Below, in pieces: positions 7,291 through 15,794 of a stretch of DNA of 64,000 nucleotides (the first letter of the stretch is position 1; each line of letters begins with the position of its first letter). The DNA comes from an uncultured Eggerthellaceae bacterium (GTDB lineage Bacteria > Actinomycetota > Coriobacteriia > Coriobacteriales > Eggerthellaceae): positions 186,001-250,000 of the forward strand of contig CAUDUM010000002.1 of NCBI GenBank assembly GCA_958452575.1, given 5' to 3'. A program made the translations under genes and the position numbers. Under the pieces are notes generated by a model, which was not told the DNA's origin, did no database searches, and saw nothing but the letters and a program-made list of their open reading frames with translations.

Positions 7291-9996
7291 CTACTTCCTG
7301 CCTTTGCGCTGAGCGCGGGATTGCGTTCGGCGGCGCGCCATCTTCTCCTTGGCCTCGTCGCCAGACGAAACAGGACGCCGCGCCGCGCTTTCGGAGGACA
7401 CGTCCTGCGCCCCGCCGGCGCCTTGGGCGCCGGATGGCGCGCTGTCGCTCTCGGCTTCATGCGAATTGTCGCCCTTCGCGTCCGCGGAGCCGTCAGCCGC
7501 AGTGCCGGAGCTCCCATTGGCGCCTTCCGCCGCCTCGCCGGACTCCATCGAGGCCAGCAGCCCCTTTACGCGGGGATCGGAAGGCAGATAGCCCAGGTAG
7601 CAGCGCTGGACTTCGGGGCCGTACTTCTTGGCGAGATGCGCGTACTTGGACTCGCGCGTCTTCCAAATGCTGTACAGCGGCGTCGCGACCGAGATCGTCG
7701 AGTACGCGCCGCAGATCAAGCCGATGGTCATGGCGAACGCGAAGTCCTTGAGCGTCTCGCCGCCGAACAGCAGCATCGCGATGACCGGGACCAGCTGCGC
7801 GATGGAGGTGTTCATCGTGCGGATGATGACCTGGTTGAGGGAGCGGTTGGCCATCGTCATGAACGTGCACTTGCCCTCGTCGTCCTTCATGTTCTCATTG
7901 ATGCGGTGGAACACGACGACCTTGTCGTAGAGCGAGTAGCCGAGGATCGTCAGCAAGGCGGCGACGGCGTTGGGCGTCACCTCGCGGCCCACCAGCGCAT
8001 ACACGCCCACCACGATGATGATGTCATGCAGCAGGGCGATGATGGCGCACACGCCCATTTTGTACTCGAAGCGGATGGCGATGTAAGCGATGATCAGCGC
8101 GAACGACACTAGGAGCGCGATCACCGACGCTTGGATGACGCCGGCTCCCCAGTCGGGGCCGATGGTCGTCACCTCGATGGAATCGTGCGACCAGCCGAAC
8201 TGGTCCGCCACCTGGTTGGCCACCGCCGCCGCGCTCTCGGCGGAGGTGTCGGCCGTGCGCACCAGGAATCCCGCCTCGCCGTCGGAGGACGTCGTCTGCA
8301 CCACGGCATCGGGCTCCCCCGCATCGGCGAACGCATCGCGCACCTGCTCGATGGCCACGTCTCCCGTGTCATGCATGCTGATGGACGTGCCGCCTTGGAA
8401 CTCGATGCCGAAGTTCATACCGCGGATGCCCACGATGGCGAATGCCGCCACGATCATGACGGCGGCGATGCCGAAGAATATCTTGCGCTTGCCCAAAAAG
8501 TCGATGTCGCGCTTGATGAAGCGGCCGTGGGGCTTGCTGGTGAGCGCGCCCTCGCGCTCCGCCTCGGCAAGGTCGAGGCAATCCTTGACCTCCCAGAACG
8601 AGGGATGCTGGGGGATGACGTTGGGGGCGAGCAACCGGATGACCGGCATGAAGAACACCAGCATCGCGACCAGGTCGCACAGGATGCCCAGCGCCAACGT
8701 CAGGCCAAAGCCCTTGACCGACGCCGCCGCCAGGAAGAACAACGTGAGCGCGCTGACAAGCGTGACCAAGTCGGCGTCGATGGAGGTGGTGATGCCGTGC
8801 CACACGCCGGTCTTGGCGGCGTTGTGGACCTTGCGGCCCATGCGGATCTCCTCGCGGAAACGCTCCATGATGAGGATCGAGGAGTCCGCCGCCATGCCGA
8901 TGGTCAGCACGATGCCGGCAAGGCCCGCAAGCGACAGGCTGAACAGCCCGAAGTGCGACAGCAAGGCGAGCAAGCCCAGATAGAACACCGCGAACACCGC
9001 CATCATCGCAGCGGCGATGAGGCCCAATCCGCGGTAGAAGAACAGCAGGTACAAAAGCACGACGGCAAAGCCGATAAGCGCGACGACCACACCGGAGGCC
9101 AGCGCATCCTGGCCGAGCGTCGGGCCGACGACCTGGCTTTGCGAGTACTCGAAGTTGATGGGAAGCGAGCCGGACTCCAAGACGGTGCGCAGGCTTTGCG
9201 CCTCCTCGAGGGAATACCCGCCGGTGATGGACACCTGGCCGCCCGGAATGACGTTCTGGACCGCCGGGGCGCTTTGCACCACGCCGTCCAAGATGATGAC
9301 GATCTGGCCGTTGGTGGGCGCAAGATCCTCGGTCGCCTGCTCGAACGCCGCGGCGCCCTCGGAGTCGAGGTCGATGTTGACCGCGTAGTCGGCGGAGGTC
9401 TGGCTCTCCTGGCCGATCGTCACGTTGGTGATGTTAGCGCCGGTGATCAGCGGAGTGTAGGTGCCTTCGGCCACCTCAAGCTCGGTGGTCTCGCCTGACG
9501 GGAACGCGTTGCCAAAGTCGTCGTAGATCACGCCTTCGCTGCCGTAGTTGCCGTTCTCGATCTCGCTCACGACGTTCTCGTCGGTAAACGAGTCGAGGCG
9601 GGCGAACACCAGGCTGCCGGTGCGGCCGATGGTGCTGAGCGCTTGTTCGGTGTCGGACAGGCCGGGGATCTGCACGAGGATCTGGTCGGTGCCTTGCACC
9701 TGCACCGACGCCTCGGAGGCGCCGAGCGCGTTCACGCGGCTTTCGATGATCTCGCGGCTGGTCTCCATATCCTCGGTCGACGGGGCCTGGCCGTCCTCGC
9801 CCGTCGCCGTGAGAACGACCGACAAGCCGCCCTGGATATCCAGGCCTTGGTTGATCTTCTCCTGCGGCGGCGTGAACATGAAGATCGCGCCGATCGCGAG
9901 GACCGTGCACAAAACGAGTAGCCAGATATTCTTTCTGGCTTCGGTTTTCGCAGAGGGCCTCTTCTTCTTTTTACGGGATTCGCTGCCGGTTGCCAT
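7291..9996 (-). CDS. secDF: Protein translocase subunit SecDF (fused SecD-SecF)
   Basis: A 901-residue membrane protein combining both accessory subunits of the Sec translocon, which use proton motive force to pull exported proteins across the membrane. After a basic N-terminus comes the first membrane helix (about 25-41), the SecD signature INQGLDIQGGLSVVL, a large extracytoplasmic domain, five SecD helices with MAADSSILIMERFREE, then a second unit starting near residue 515 with GIEFQGGTSISM and SecF helices carrying ILGYSLYDKVVVFHRI. The tail after about 830 is Gly/Ser/Ala-rich and ends in a basic stretch. SecD and SecF are separate in many bacteria; a fusion is known in other lineages. No yajC was seen beside it. 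Confidence 0.95.
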   Translation of the reverse strand: MATGSESRKKKKRPSAKTEARKNIWLLVLCTVLAIGAIFMFTPPQEKINQGLDIQGGLSVVLTATGEDGQAPSTEDMETSREIIESRVNALGASEASVQVQGTDQILVQIPGLSDTEQALSTIGRTGSLVFARLDSFTDENVVSEIENGNYGSEGVIYDDFGNAFPSGETTELEVAEGTYTPLITGANITNVTIGQESQTSADYAVNIDLDSEGAAAFEQATEDLAPTNGQIVIILDGVVQSAPAVQNVIPGGQVSITGGYSLEEAQSLRTVLESGSLPINFEYSQSQVVGPTLGQDALASGVVVALIGFAVVLLYLLFFYRGLGLIAAAMMAVFAVFYLGLLALLSHFGLFSLSLAGLAGIVLTIGMAADSSILIMERFREEIRMGRKVHNAAKTGVWHGITTSIDADLVTLVSALTLFFLAAASVKGFGLTLALGILCDLVAMLVFFMPVIRLLAPNVIPQHPSFWEVKDCLDLAEAEREGALTSKPHGRFIKRDIDFLGKRKIFFGIAAVMIVAAFAIVGIRGMNFGIEFQGGTSISMHDTGDVAIEQVRDAFADAGEPDAVVQTTSSDGEAGFLVRTADTSAESAAAVANQVADQFGWSHDSIEVTTIGPDWGAGVIQASVIALLVSFALIIAYIAIRFEYKMGVCAIIALLHDIIIVVGVYALVGREVTPNAVAALLTILGYSLYDKVVVFHRINENMKDDEGKCTFMTMANRSLNQVIIRTMNTSIAQLVPVIAMLLFGGETLKDFAFAMTIGLICGAYSTISVATPLYSIWKTRESKYAHLAKKYGPEVQRCYLGYLPSDPRVKGLLASMESGEAAEGANGSSGTAADGSADAKGDNSHEAESDSAPSGAQGAGGAQDVSSESAARRPVSSGDEAKEKMARRRTQSRAQRKGRK

Positions 9997-10316
9997 TATG
10001 CTTCCAAGCTCTCTTCCTAGTTGCCTTGCGTCTCGCGCGGCTGCGGCAAGGCCGACGGGGCCTGCGGCAAAGGTGCGGGATACGGGTTGTCCGAACTGAT
10101 CTATTTTGCCACAAGTCCGCTGGGGGCGTGGCTACGATTCGGCAACCTTATCCTCATGATCGAATAAGAGAAGAGCGGGCGCCGGGCATTGCAGCGGCCC
10201 TTCGCCGCCACTGACCGACAGACCCTTCGTCTTAGCATCCGGACGGCGTGGACGGGAAGGAGGGACGGATGTCCGCCGCGGCTCCGCACACAGCGCGAAA
10301 CCACGGCGCGATCCGC
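9997..10316. other. Intergenic region with no recognised gene
   Basis: These 320 bp lie upstream of secDF and downstream of the U32-family gene, both on the minus strand. The open frames have no plausible start or family pattern. No clear promoter, repeat or RNA was seen apart from ordinary GC-rich sequence. Confidence 0.5.
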
Positions 10317-12920
10317 TTACGAGACCCCGCGGAACAGATGGCCCGTCGTCGCACCCGCCGCCTTGGGGACGCTCGATCCGTCGCGCAGCGCAAGGTCGCG
10401 CGCCCTGACCGCGCGGGCGACGGCGGCGCCGGCATCCTCCATGGTCATGAGCGTGGTGTCCACCATGAACGCGGAAACGCCCGCCTCGATGAGCTGGGGT
10501 GCAAGATGCGCGATATCCAGCATGACGCCGTTATGCAGATGCCCGCGACCCAGCGCGTCGGTGTAAACGGGGAAATCGTAGCCCTTGCGATCGCGCAGCA
10601 CATGCGGTCGGCGGCGCCGCTCGCAGGAGGCGCAATCCTGGTTGCAGGGACCCTGGCTCATGAGCAGGCAGTGCTCGGTGACCATGAGCTCCTGCGCACC
10701 GATGACGGTGAGGCCAAGCGGCACGGGCGAGGCCGCGCCGAGCTCCTCGATCTGATGCAGCGTGAGCTCGGGCGAGAGCCATACGCGGCGCGCGCCCAGA
10801 TCGGCAGCGCACGCGAGGGCGAGCGCGTTGACGATGGGCAGATGCGGACCTGCTTCGGGCTCGGCTCCGAGCTCCGCCGCCCGCACGAGCGCTCCCAGGC
10901 TATCGGCCAAAACGGGGCGCCCGGACACGACACGCTCCCACACGTCGTCGCCTCCGACGAGCGCCTCGCGCGAACGGCCGACCGCCTCGTGCTCGATAGC
11001 CGGCAACGCCACCACGCACTGCTTGGGATAGCCCGCCTGATCCACCTCGTCGGAGCGCAGGCCCGCGACGAGCGCCCCACCGCGCTTGTACTCGAGCGCA
11101 GGGACGTACACCGCATCCGCCCCCGCGCGCTTGGCGACGCGAGCGCAGGCGGGATTGGTCGCCAGCGCGACGACAAGGCACTCCCGCACGGCGTTGCGGC
11201 GGAGATCCTTCTTCTTGGACGCGGCAACACGCACGCGCGAAGCCTCATCCGCCCGATCCGCCCAGGGCTCGAGCAGCCGTCGCGTCAGATCCTCGAGCGC
11301 CGCCGCGCGGACGCGGTGCAGCAGCGAGAAGCCCACGCCGACACCTTCGCCAAGGTCGATCTCGAGGGATTCCAACCGATAGGGCGACGTGCCCAGGCGA
11401 TCCACATGGGCGCGCACATCCTCCGCCGTGACGGCCTTGGTGCGCGCCGGTTCCATCTGCGGCCCCTCGGCAAACCCGATCGCATCCGCCGCTCGTCCGT
11501 CGCGGGAGCGCAACCGCTCCCCTTCCGCCAAACGGAACTCCATCCGCAGCGGCTCTCCCAGCCGCACCTTCACCCGACCGGCGACAGCAACGCGCGGTTC
11601 CATCGCGTCGTCGGCGAACGCGTCGGTGACGCTGCGCACGCGGAACACGCGGTCGCCCTTGCCCACCGGACGGTCCGGCTCGGTGAGCACGTTGCCCGAG
11701 CGGTCGAAGCGCACCTCGTCCACCGTGTAGGCGAAATGCCCGCGCTTGGTCCAAAATTCCAGGACATCGCCTGCTGCCAGCTCGCGCTGGACGGCGATTG
11801 CCGCCTTGCCGTCGCGCACCGATGCCACGCGCCCCACCAGCACGCCGCGGTTGTTGGGCCGTCCGTAGCTCATGATGTCGTTGCCGCGATGCCCTTCGAG
11901 ATACGCCGTCGTGAACCCGCGCGAGAACGCCTCGGAGAGCACGCGGCGCTCCTCGTCGGTGGCGCGGACGCCGGTCGAACCCGCGCTCGAAGAGGCGTCC
12001 CCGCCAGCCGTTGCGGCGGCATCCGATGCCAGCACGCGATCGAGCACCGCGCGGTACACCGAGGTGACCGCATGCACGTAGTCGGGCGACTTCATGCGGC
12101 CCTCCAACTTGAGCGACGATGCGCCCGCCCGCACCAGGTCGGGCAGAAGGTCGATCGAGCACAGATCGCGGGGGGAGAGCAGATGCTCGCCCGGCAACGG
12201 CAGCGCCTCGTCCTCCCCCGCGACGCGCAGCTCGTAAGGGAGCCGGCACGCCTGGGCGCACATGCCGCGGTTGGCGGAGCGGCCGCCGATGAGCGACGAC
12301 ATGAAGCACTGGCCCGAATAGCATACGCACAGCGCCCCATGGGCGAACGTCTCCACCTCCATGCCGTGCTCCGCCGCAGCATGCGCCAGCAGCTTGATCT
12401 CGCCGAGCGACAGCTCGCGCGCGAGCGTCACCCGCGAGGCGCCCAGACGCGCGGCGGCTTCGATGCCGGCAAGGTTGTGCGTGTTCATCTGGGTGGAGAT
12501 GTGCAAACGCGCTTGGGGCAGCATCTCGCGCAAAGCGGCAGCCAAGCCGATGTCCTGCACGATGAATGCGTCAACGCCCGCATGGTACGCATGTCGCGCT
12601 GCATCCAGCGCAGCCCGCACCTCGTCGGGAAGCACCGCGACGTTCATCGTCACATACACGCGTGCTCCGCGCAGATGGGCGTACGCGCACGCTTCGGCAA
12701 GCGTCTCCGCAGTGAAGTTGTCCGCGCCGCGACGCGCATTGAACGCCTCCATGCCCAGATACACCGCGTCGGCACCTGCGCTCACCGCCGCATGCAGCGC
12801 CGCCATGCCGCCCGCCGGAGCGAGCAGCTCGACGCGCTCGGCGCCGGGCGCGTGCCCTTGGAAGGCGCCCTTTGCGATAGGGGGATCCGCTGAGCGAAGG
12901 ATATCGGATTGTGCGTTCAT
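10317..12920 (-). CDS. U32 family peptidase-like protein (RlhA/TrhP group) with C-terminal extension
   Basis: An 867-residue protein. The N-terminal U32 domain starts with ELLAPAGGMAALHAAVSAGADAVYLG and shows MNVAVLPDE, HISTQMNTHN and the cysteine cluster CVCYSGQCFMSS...GMCAQACRLPY expected of U32 proteins. Studied members, RlhA and TrhP, take part in hydroxylation of cytidine in rRNA or uridine in tRNA using prephenate, and the cysteines probably hold an iron-sulfur cluster. The second half contains a DUF3656-like region and another cysteine set (CLLMSQGPCNQDCASCERRRRPHVL). RNA modification is the best guess; the RNA target is not visible. It is divergent from the PBP gene, with only 66 bp between the starts. 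Confidence 0.85.
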   Translation of the reverse strand: MNAQSDILRSADPPIAKGAFQGHAPGAERVELLAPAGGMAALHAAVSAGADAVYLGMEAFNARRGADNFTAETLAEACAYAHLRGARVYVTMNVAVLPDEVRAALDAARHAYHAGVDAFIVQDIGLAAALREMLPQARLHISTQMNTHNLAGIEAAARLGASRVTLARELSLGEIKLLAHAAAEHGMEVETFAHGALCVCYSGQCFMSSLIGGRSANRGMCAQACRLPYELRVAGEDEALPLPGEHLLSPRDLCSIDLLPDLVRAGASSLKLEGRMKSPDYVHAVTSVYRAVLDRVLASDAAATAGGDASSSAGSTGVRATDEERRVLSEAFSRGFTTAYLEGHRGNDIMSYGRPNNRGVLVGRVASVRDGKAAIAVQRELAAGDVLEFWTKRGHFAYTVDEVRFDRSGNVLTEPDRPVGKGDRVFRVRSVTDAFADDAMEPRVAVAGRVKVRLGEPLRMEFRLAEGERLRSRDGRAADAIGFAEGPQMEPARTKAVTAEDVRAHVDRLGTSPYRLESLEIDLGEGVGVGFSLLHRVRAAALEDLTRRLLEPWADRADEASRVRVAASKKKDLRRNAVRECLVVALATNPACARVAKRAGADAVYVPALEYKRGGALVAGLRSDEVDQAGYPKQCVVALPAIEHEAVGRSREALVGGDDVWERVVSGRPVLADSLGALVRAAELGAEPEAGPHLPIVNALALACAADLGARRVWLSPELTLHQIEELGAASPVPLGLTVIGAQELMVTEHCLLMSQGPCNQDCASCERRRRPHVLRDRKGYDFPVYTDALGRGHLHNGVMLDIAHLAPQLIEAGVSAFMVDTTLMTMEDAGAAVARAVRARDLALRDGSSVPKAAGATTGHLFRGVS

Positions 12921-12974
12921 GGGGGCATCCTTGCTGATGGTCGTTGCAACATACGGGGCGATACGGTTAGCTAG

Positions 12975-12980
12975 TATAAT
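12975..12980 (+). promoter_or_regulatory. -10 element TATAAT placed for a leaderless PBP transcript
   Basis: A perfect TATAAT ends six bases before the ATG of the penicillin-binding protein at 12987, and no Shine-Dalgarno sequence is present. Transcription would start at or next to the start codon, so the mRNA is predicted to be leaderless. Confidence 0.55.
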
Positions 12981-12986
12981 TCAATC

Positions 12987-15167
12987 ATGAAGAATCGGCG
13001 CAAACAGCGGCAGTCGCGCACCCACGCACTCGCTTGGGCGCTCCTCCTTGCGCTTTTTGCCGTCGGCCTGGGCGCATGGGCGGGCACGGCCGGCATGCTG
13101 CGCCTGATCGACGGCTGGACCCAGGATGTGCCCGAACTCGAAACAGACGCGTTCAGCTTCGCCCAGGAGTCGGTGATGTACGCAGCCGACGGCACCACGC
13201 TGCTCGCGCGCTTCCAGCTGGAGAAGCGCGATCCGGTCACCATCGATCAGATCAGCGACTACGTTTTGCACGGGACCGTCGACACCGAGGACATCCGGTT
13301 CTACGAACACAGCGGCGCCGACCTCGTCGGCATCGCGCGCGCCGTCGTCAACAACCTCGCCGGCGGAAGCCTCGAAGGCGCATCCACCATCACCCAGCAG
13401 CTCGTGCGCAACACCATCCTGTCGCAGGAGGCCAACGACATCACGCTCGAGCGCAAAGCCCGCGAGATCGAGCTTGCGGTGGAGTTGGAGAAGAGCTATT
13501 CCAAAGACGAGATCCTCGTAATGTACCTCAACACCATCAACTACGGCGACGGGTGCTACGGCGTCGAGGCGGCGGCCCAGAACTATTTCCAGGCTTCGGC
13601 GACGGATCTGACGCTGTCTCAGGCGGCCACGTTGGTCGGCATCCCCCAATCGCCCGAGTACCTCAACCCCAAGACCAATCCCGACCAATGCCTCGCGCGC
13701 CGAAACCTCGTCTTGGATCGCATGCTCCAAGCCGGGCACATCTCGCAGGAGGAGCACGACGCCGCAGCAGCCGAGCCGCTCGGCCTCAACCCCGCCCCTG
13801 ACGCGCCTGCCGACGGAATCTACGCGTATCCGCACTTCACCAGCTATGTCCGCGACGAGCTGCTGCGCGAGGACAACCCCTACGGCTGCTCCTACGCCGA
13901 CCTGTTCGAGGGCGGATTGACGGTATACACCACGCTGGACCCCACGTTGCAGAACGAAGCGGAGGCGGCACGCGACGCGCAGCTTGCGCGCATGTCGTCG
14001 GACCTTGACGCGGCGTTGGTCGCCGTAGATCCCAGCAACGGGCACGTGCTGGCCATGGTGGGAGGCAAGGATTACAACTCCACGCAGGCGGGACAGGTCA
14101 ACCTGGCGACGGGATCGGGCGGAAGCGGGCGCCAAGCAGGGTCGGCTTTCAAGACATTCACGCTGACGGCCGCCATCAAGGCGGGCATCGATCCGTCGAC
14201 TTTGATCGATTGCACCTCCCCCATGACCATCGGCACGGACAACACGCGCATCGAGAACTTCGGCAACATCGATTACGGGATCCGCTCCATCAGGCGCGCC
14301 ACCGCGGTGTCGTCGAACACCGGATACATACGGCTCATCCAGGAGGTCGGCGCGCAGAACGTCGCGGATCTGGCGCATGAGATGGGCATCACGTCGGACC
14401 TCAGCGCCGTGCCCACGCTGACGCTCGGCACGTCGTCGGTCACCCCTCTGGAGATGGCGTCTGCCTACGCGACGCTGGCATCGGGCGGCGTGCGTCACGA
14501 CGCCGTCGTGGTGACGCGCATCGTCAATTCGGCGGGAGAGACCGTGTACGAGGCGCCGGATTCGTCCACGCGCGTCTTGGAGGAGGATGTGGCGGGCGCC
14601 GTCACCGACGTTTTGCGAACCGTGTTCGAAACCAGCGAAGGCACCGCCTACGGCGCCGGCCCGTCGAACGGCCAGCCGGTGGCGGGCAAGACCGGCACAT
14701 CGGACAACTTCGTGGATCATTGGCTGGTGGGATACAGCCCGACGCTGTCGTGCGCGACGTGGATCGGCAACCCCGCCGGCAGCATCGAGACGCCGGCTTC
14801 GCTTGACTGCAACGCGCTGTGGCGGGACTTCATGAGCCGCGCGCTGGCCGGCACGGCGGTGCAGCAGTTCCCCACCACGCAGAAACCGGCCTACAACAGC
14901 GATTTCAACCAGCGTCAGAAGGCGCGCTACGGCGAGGAGCGCCAGCAAGAGACGGACGAAGAAGACAGGGAACGCGACTACGACGACCCCTCCACCGCCC
15001 CGAGCGCTGTAGGACAGACGCTCGCGCAGGCGGCGCAGACGCTCGCCGGCTACGAGGCGGGCTATGTGGAAGAGCCCTCCGACACGGTGGCCGCCGGCAT
15101 CGTCATCTCGCAGGAGGCGCGCGACGGCATGGTGGTGCTCACCGTATCGACCGGTCCCTCGTCATAA
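12987..15167 (+). CDS. Class A penicillin-binding protein (transglycosylase/transpeptidase) with PASTA-like tail
   Basis: A 726-residue bifunctional murein synthase. A short basic N-terminus is followed by one membrane helix (about 14-38). The GT51 domain has catalytic Glu in DTEDIRFYEHSG (about residue 100), then GASTITQQLVRNT and KAREIELAVELEKSYSKDEI. The transpeptidase has its active-site Ser in SAFK (about 385), VSSNTG (about 441) and AGKTGT (about 568). Residues about 675-726 look like a PASTA repeat (VGQTLAQAAQTL...GMVVLTVSTGPSS). It acts on the outer face of the membrane in cell-wall polymerisation. A close paralogue lies nearby on the opposite strand, so local duplication is likely. 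Confidence 0.92.
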   Translation: MKNRRKQRQSRTHALAWALLLALFAVGLGAWAGTAGMLRLIDGWTQDVPELETDAFSFAQESVMYAADGTTLLARFQLEKRDPVTIDQISDYVLHGTVDTEDIRFYEHSGADLVGIARAVVNNLAGGSLEGASTITQQLVRNTILSQEANDITLERKAREIELAVELEKSYSKDEILVMYLNTINYGDGCYGVEAAAQNYFQASATDLTLSQAATLVGIPQSPEYLNPKTNPDQCLARRNLVLDRMLQAGHISQEEHDAAAAEPLGLNPAPDAPADGIYAYPHFTSYVRDELLREDNPYGCSYADLFEGGLTVYTTLDPTLQNEAEAARDAQLARMSSDLDAALVAVDPSNGHVLAMVGGKDYNSTQAGQVNLATGSGGSGRQAGSAFKTFTLTAAIKAGIDPSTLIDCTSPMTIGTDNTRIENFGNIDYGIRSIRRATAVSSNTGYIRLIQEVGAQNVADLAHEMGITSDLSAVPTLTLGTSSVTPLEMASAYATLASGGVRHDAVVVTRIVNSAGETVYEAPDSSTRVLEEDVAGAVTDVLRTVFETSEGTAYGAGPSNGQPVAGKTGTSDNFVDHWLVGYSPTLSCATWIGNPAGSIETPASLDCNALWRDFMSRALAGTAVQQFPTTQKPAYNSDFNQRQKARYGEERQQETDEEDRERDYDDPSTAPSAVGQTLAQAAQTLAGYEAGYVEEPSDTVAAGIVISQEARDGMVVLTVSTGPSS

Positions 15168-15199
15168 GCTTCGTTTGATGGGCTGAAAAGCCGGGCTCC

Positions 15200-15766
15200 C
15201 TACTTCTGGGAGCCGGACGACTGCGCTTGCTGACCCTGGTCCGCAGGCTGGGCGTCGCCTTCGATCTCGGCGGCAGCCTCATCGCCCGCGGCAAGCGCGT
15301 CGATGCCGGCGTCGTACTTCTCCTGGATCTCGGCAAGGCGCGCATCGTACGTCGACCAGTCGAAGGGCTGGGCGTCGGTCGCGCTGCTTATCTCGGTGTA
15401 GAGAGCGACGTATCCGCTGAGCGCCTCGCGAAGCTGGGATGTGCCGTCCTGGTAGCTCTGCTGCACATCCGCCATGTCCTCGGGCGCCTCGATGTCCGCC
15501 AGGCTATCGAGTTTCGCCAAGGCGTTGTCCGCCTGGGTCTGCATGCCCACGACATCGTTGCGCGACACGGCGTCGGTGAAGCTGCCCAGCGAGGTCTCCA
15601 GGTCGTCCATAACCTGATTGACCTGCGACAGATACTGGCGGTTGACGTCTTCCTGCTGATTGGCGGCGGTTTGGCCCGCGCAACCCGCAAGCGTGCCCAT
15701 CGCCAGCGTCGCCGCGACGATCGCCCCTGCGACCTTGACCTTGGTGGTGCTCATCGAAAAAGCCAT
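15200..15766 (-). CDS. Lipoprotein of unknown function
   Basis: A 188-residue protein. The signal peptide MAFSMSTTKVKVAGAIVAATLAMGTLAGC ends in a lipobox (LAGC), so the mature protein should be anchored by the lipidated Cys near residue 29. The rest is helical and acidic (LSQVNQVMDDLETSLGSFTDAV and so on) and ends in a Gln/Ser-rich tail. There are no enzymatic motifs. The ATG at 15766 has AGAAGGAGA upstream. It begins 28 bp after the stop of the minus-strand penicillin-binding protein and is probably transcribed with it, so a cell-envelope role is possible but unproven. Confidence 0.8.
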   Translation of the reverse strand: MAFSMSTTKVKVAGAIVAATLAMGTLAGCAGQTAANQQEDVNRQYLSQVNQVMDDLETSLGSFTDAVSRNDVVGMQTQADNALAKLDSLADIEAPEDMADVQQSYQDGTSQLREALSGYVALYTEISSATDAQPFDWSTYDARLAEIQEKYDAGIDALAAGDEAAAEIEGDAQPADQGQQAQSSGSQK

Positions 15767-15794
15767 AGATGCTCGTTTCTCCTTCTCGTGTCTA

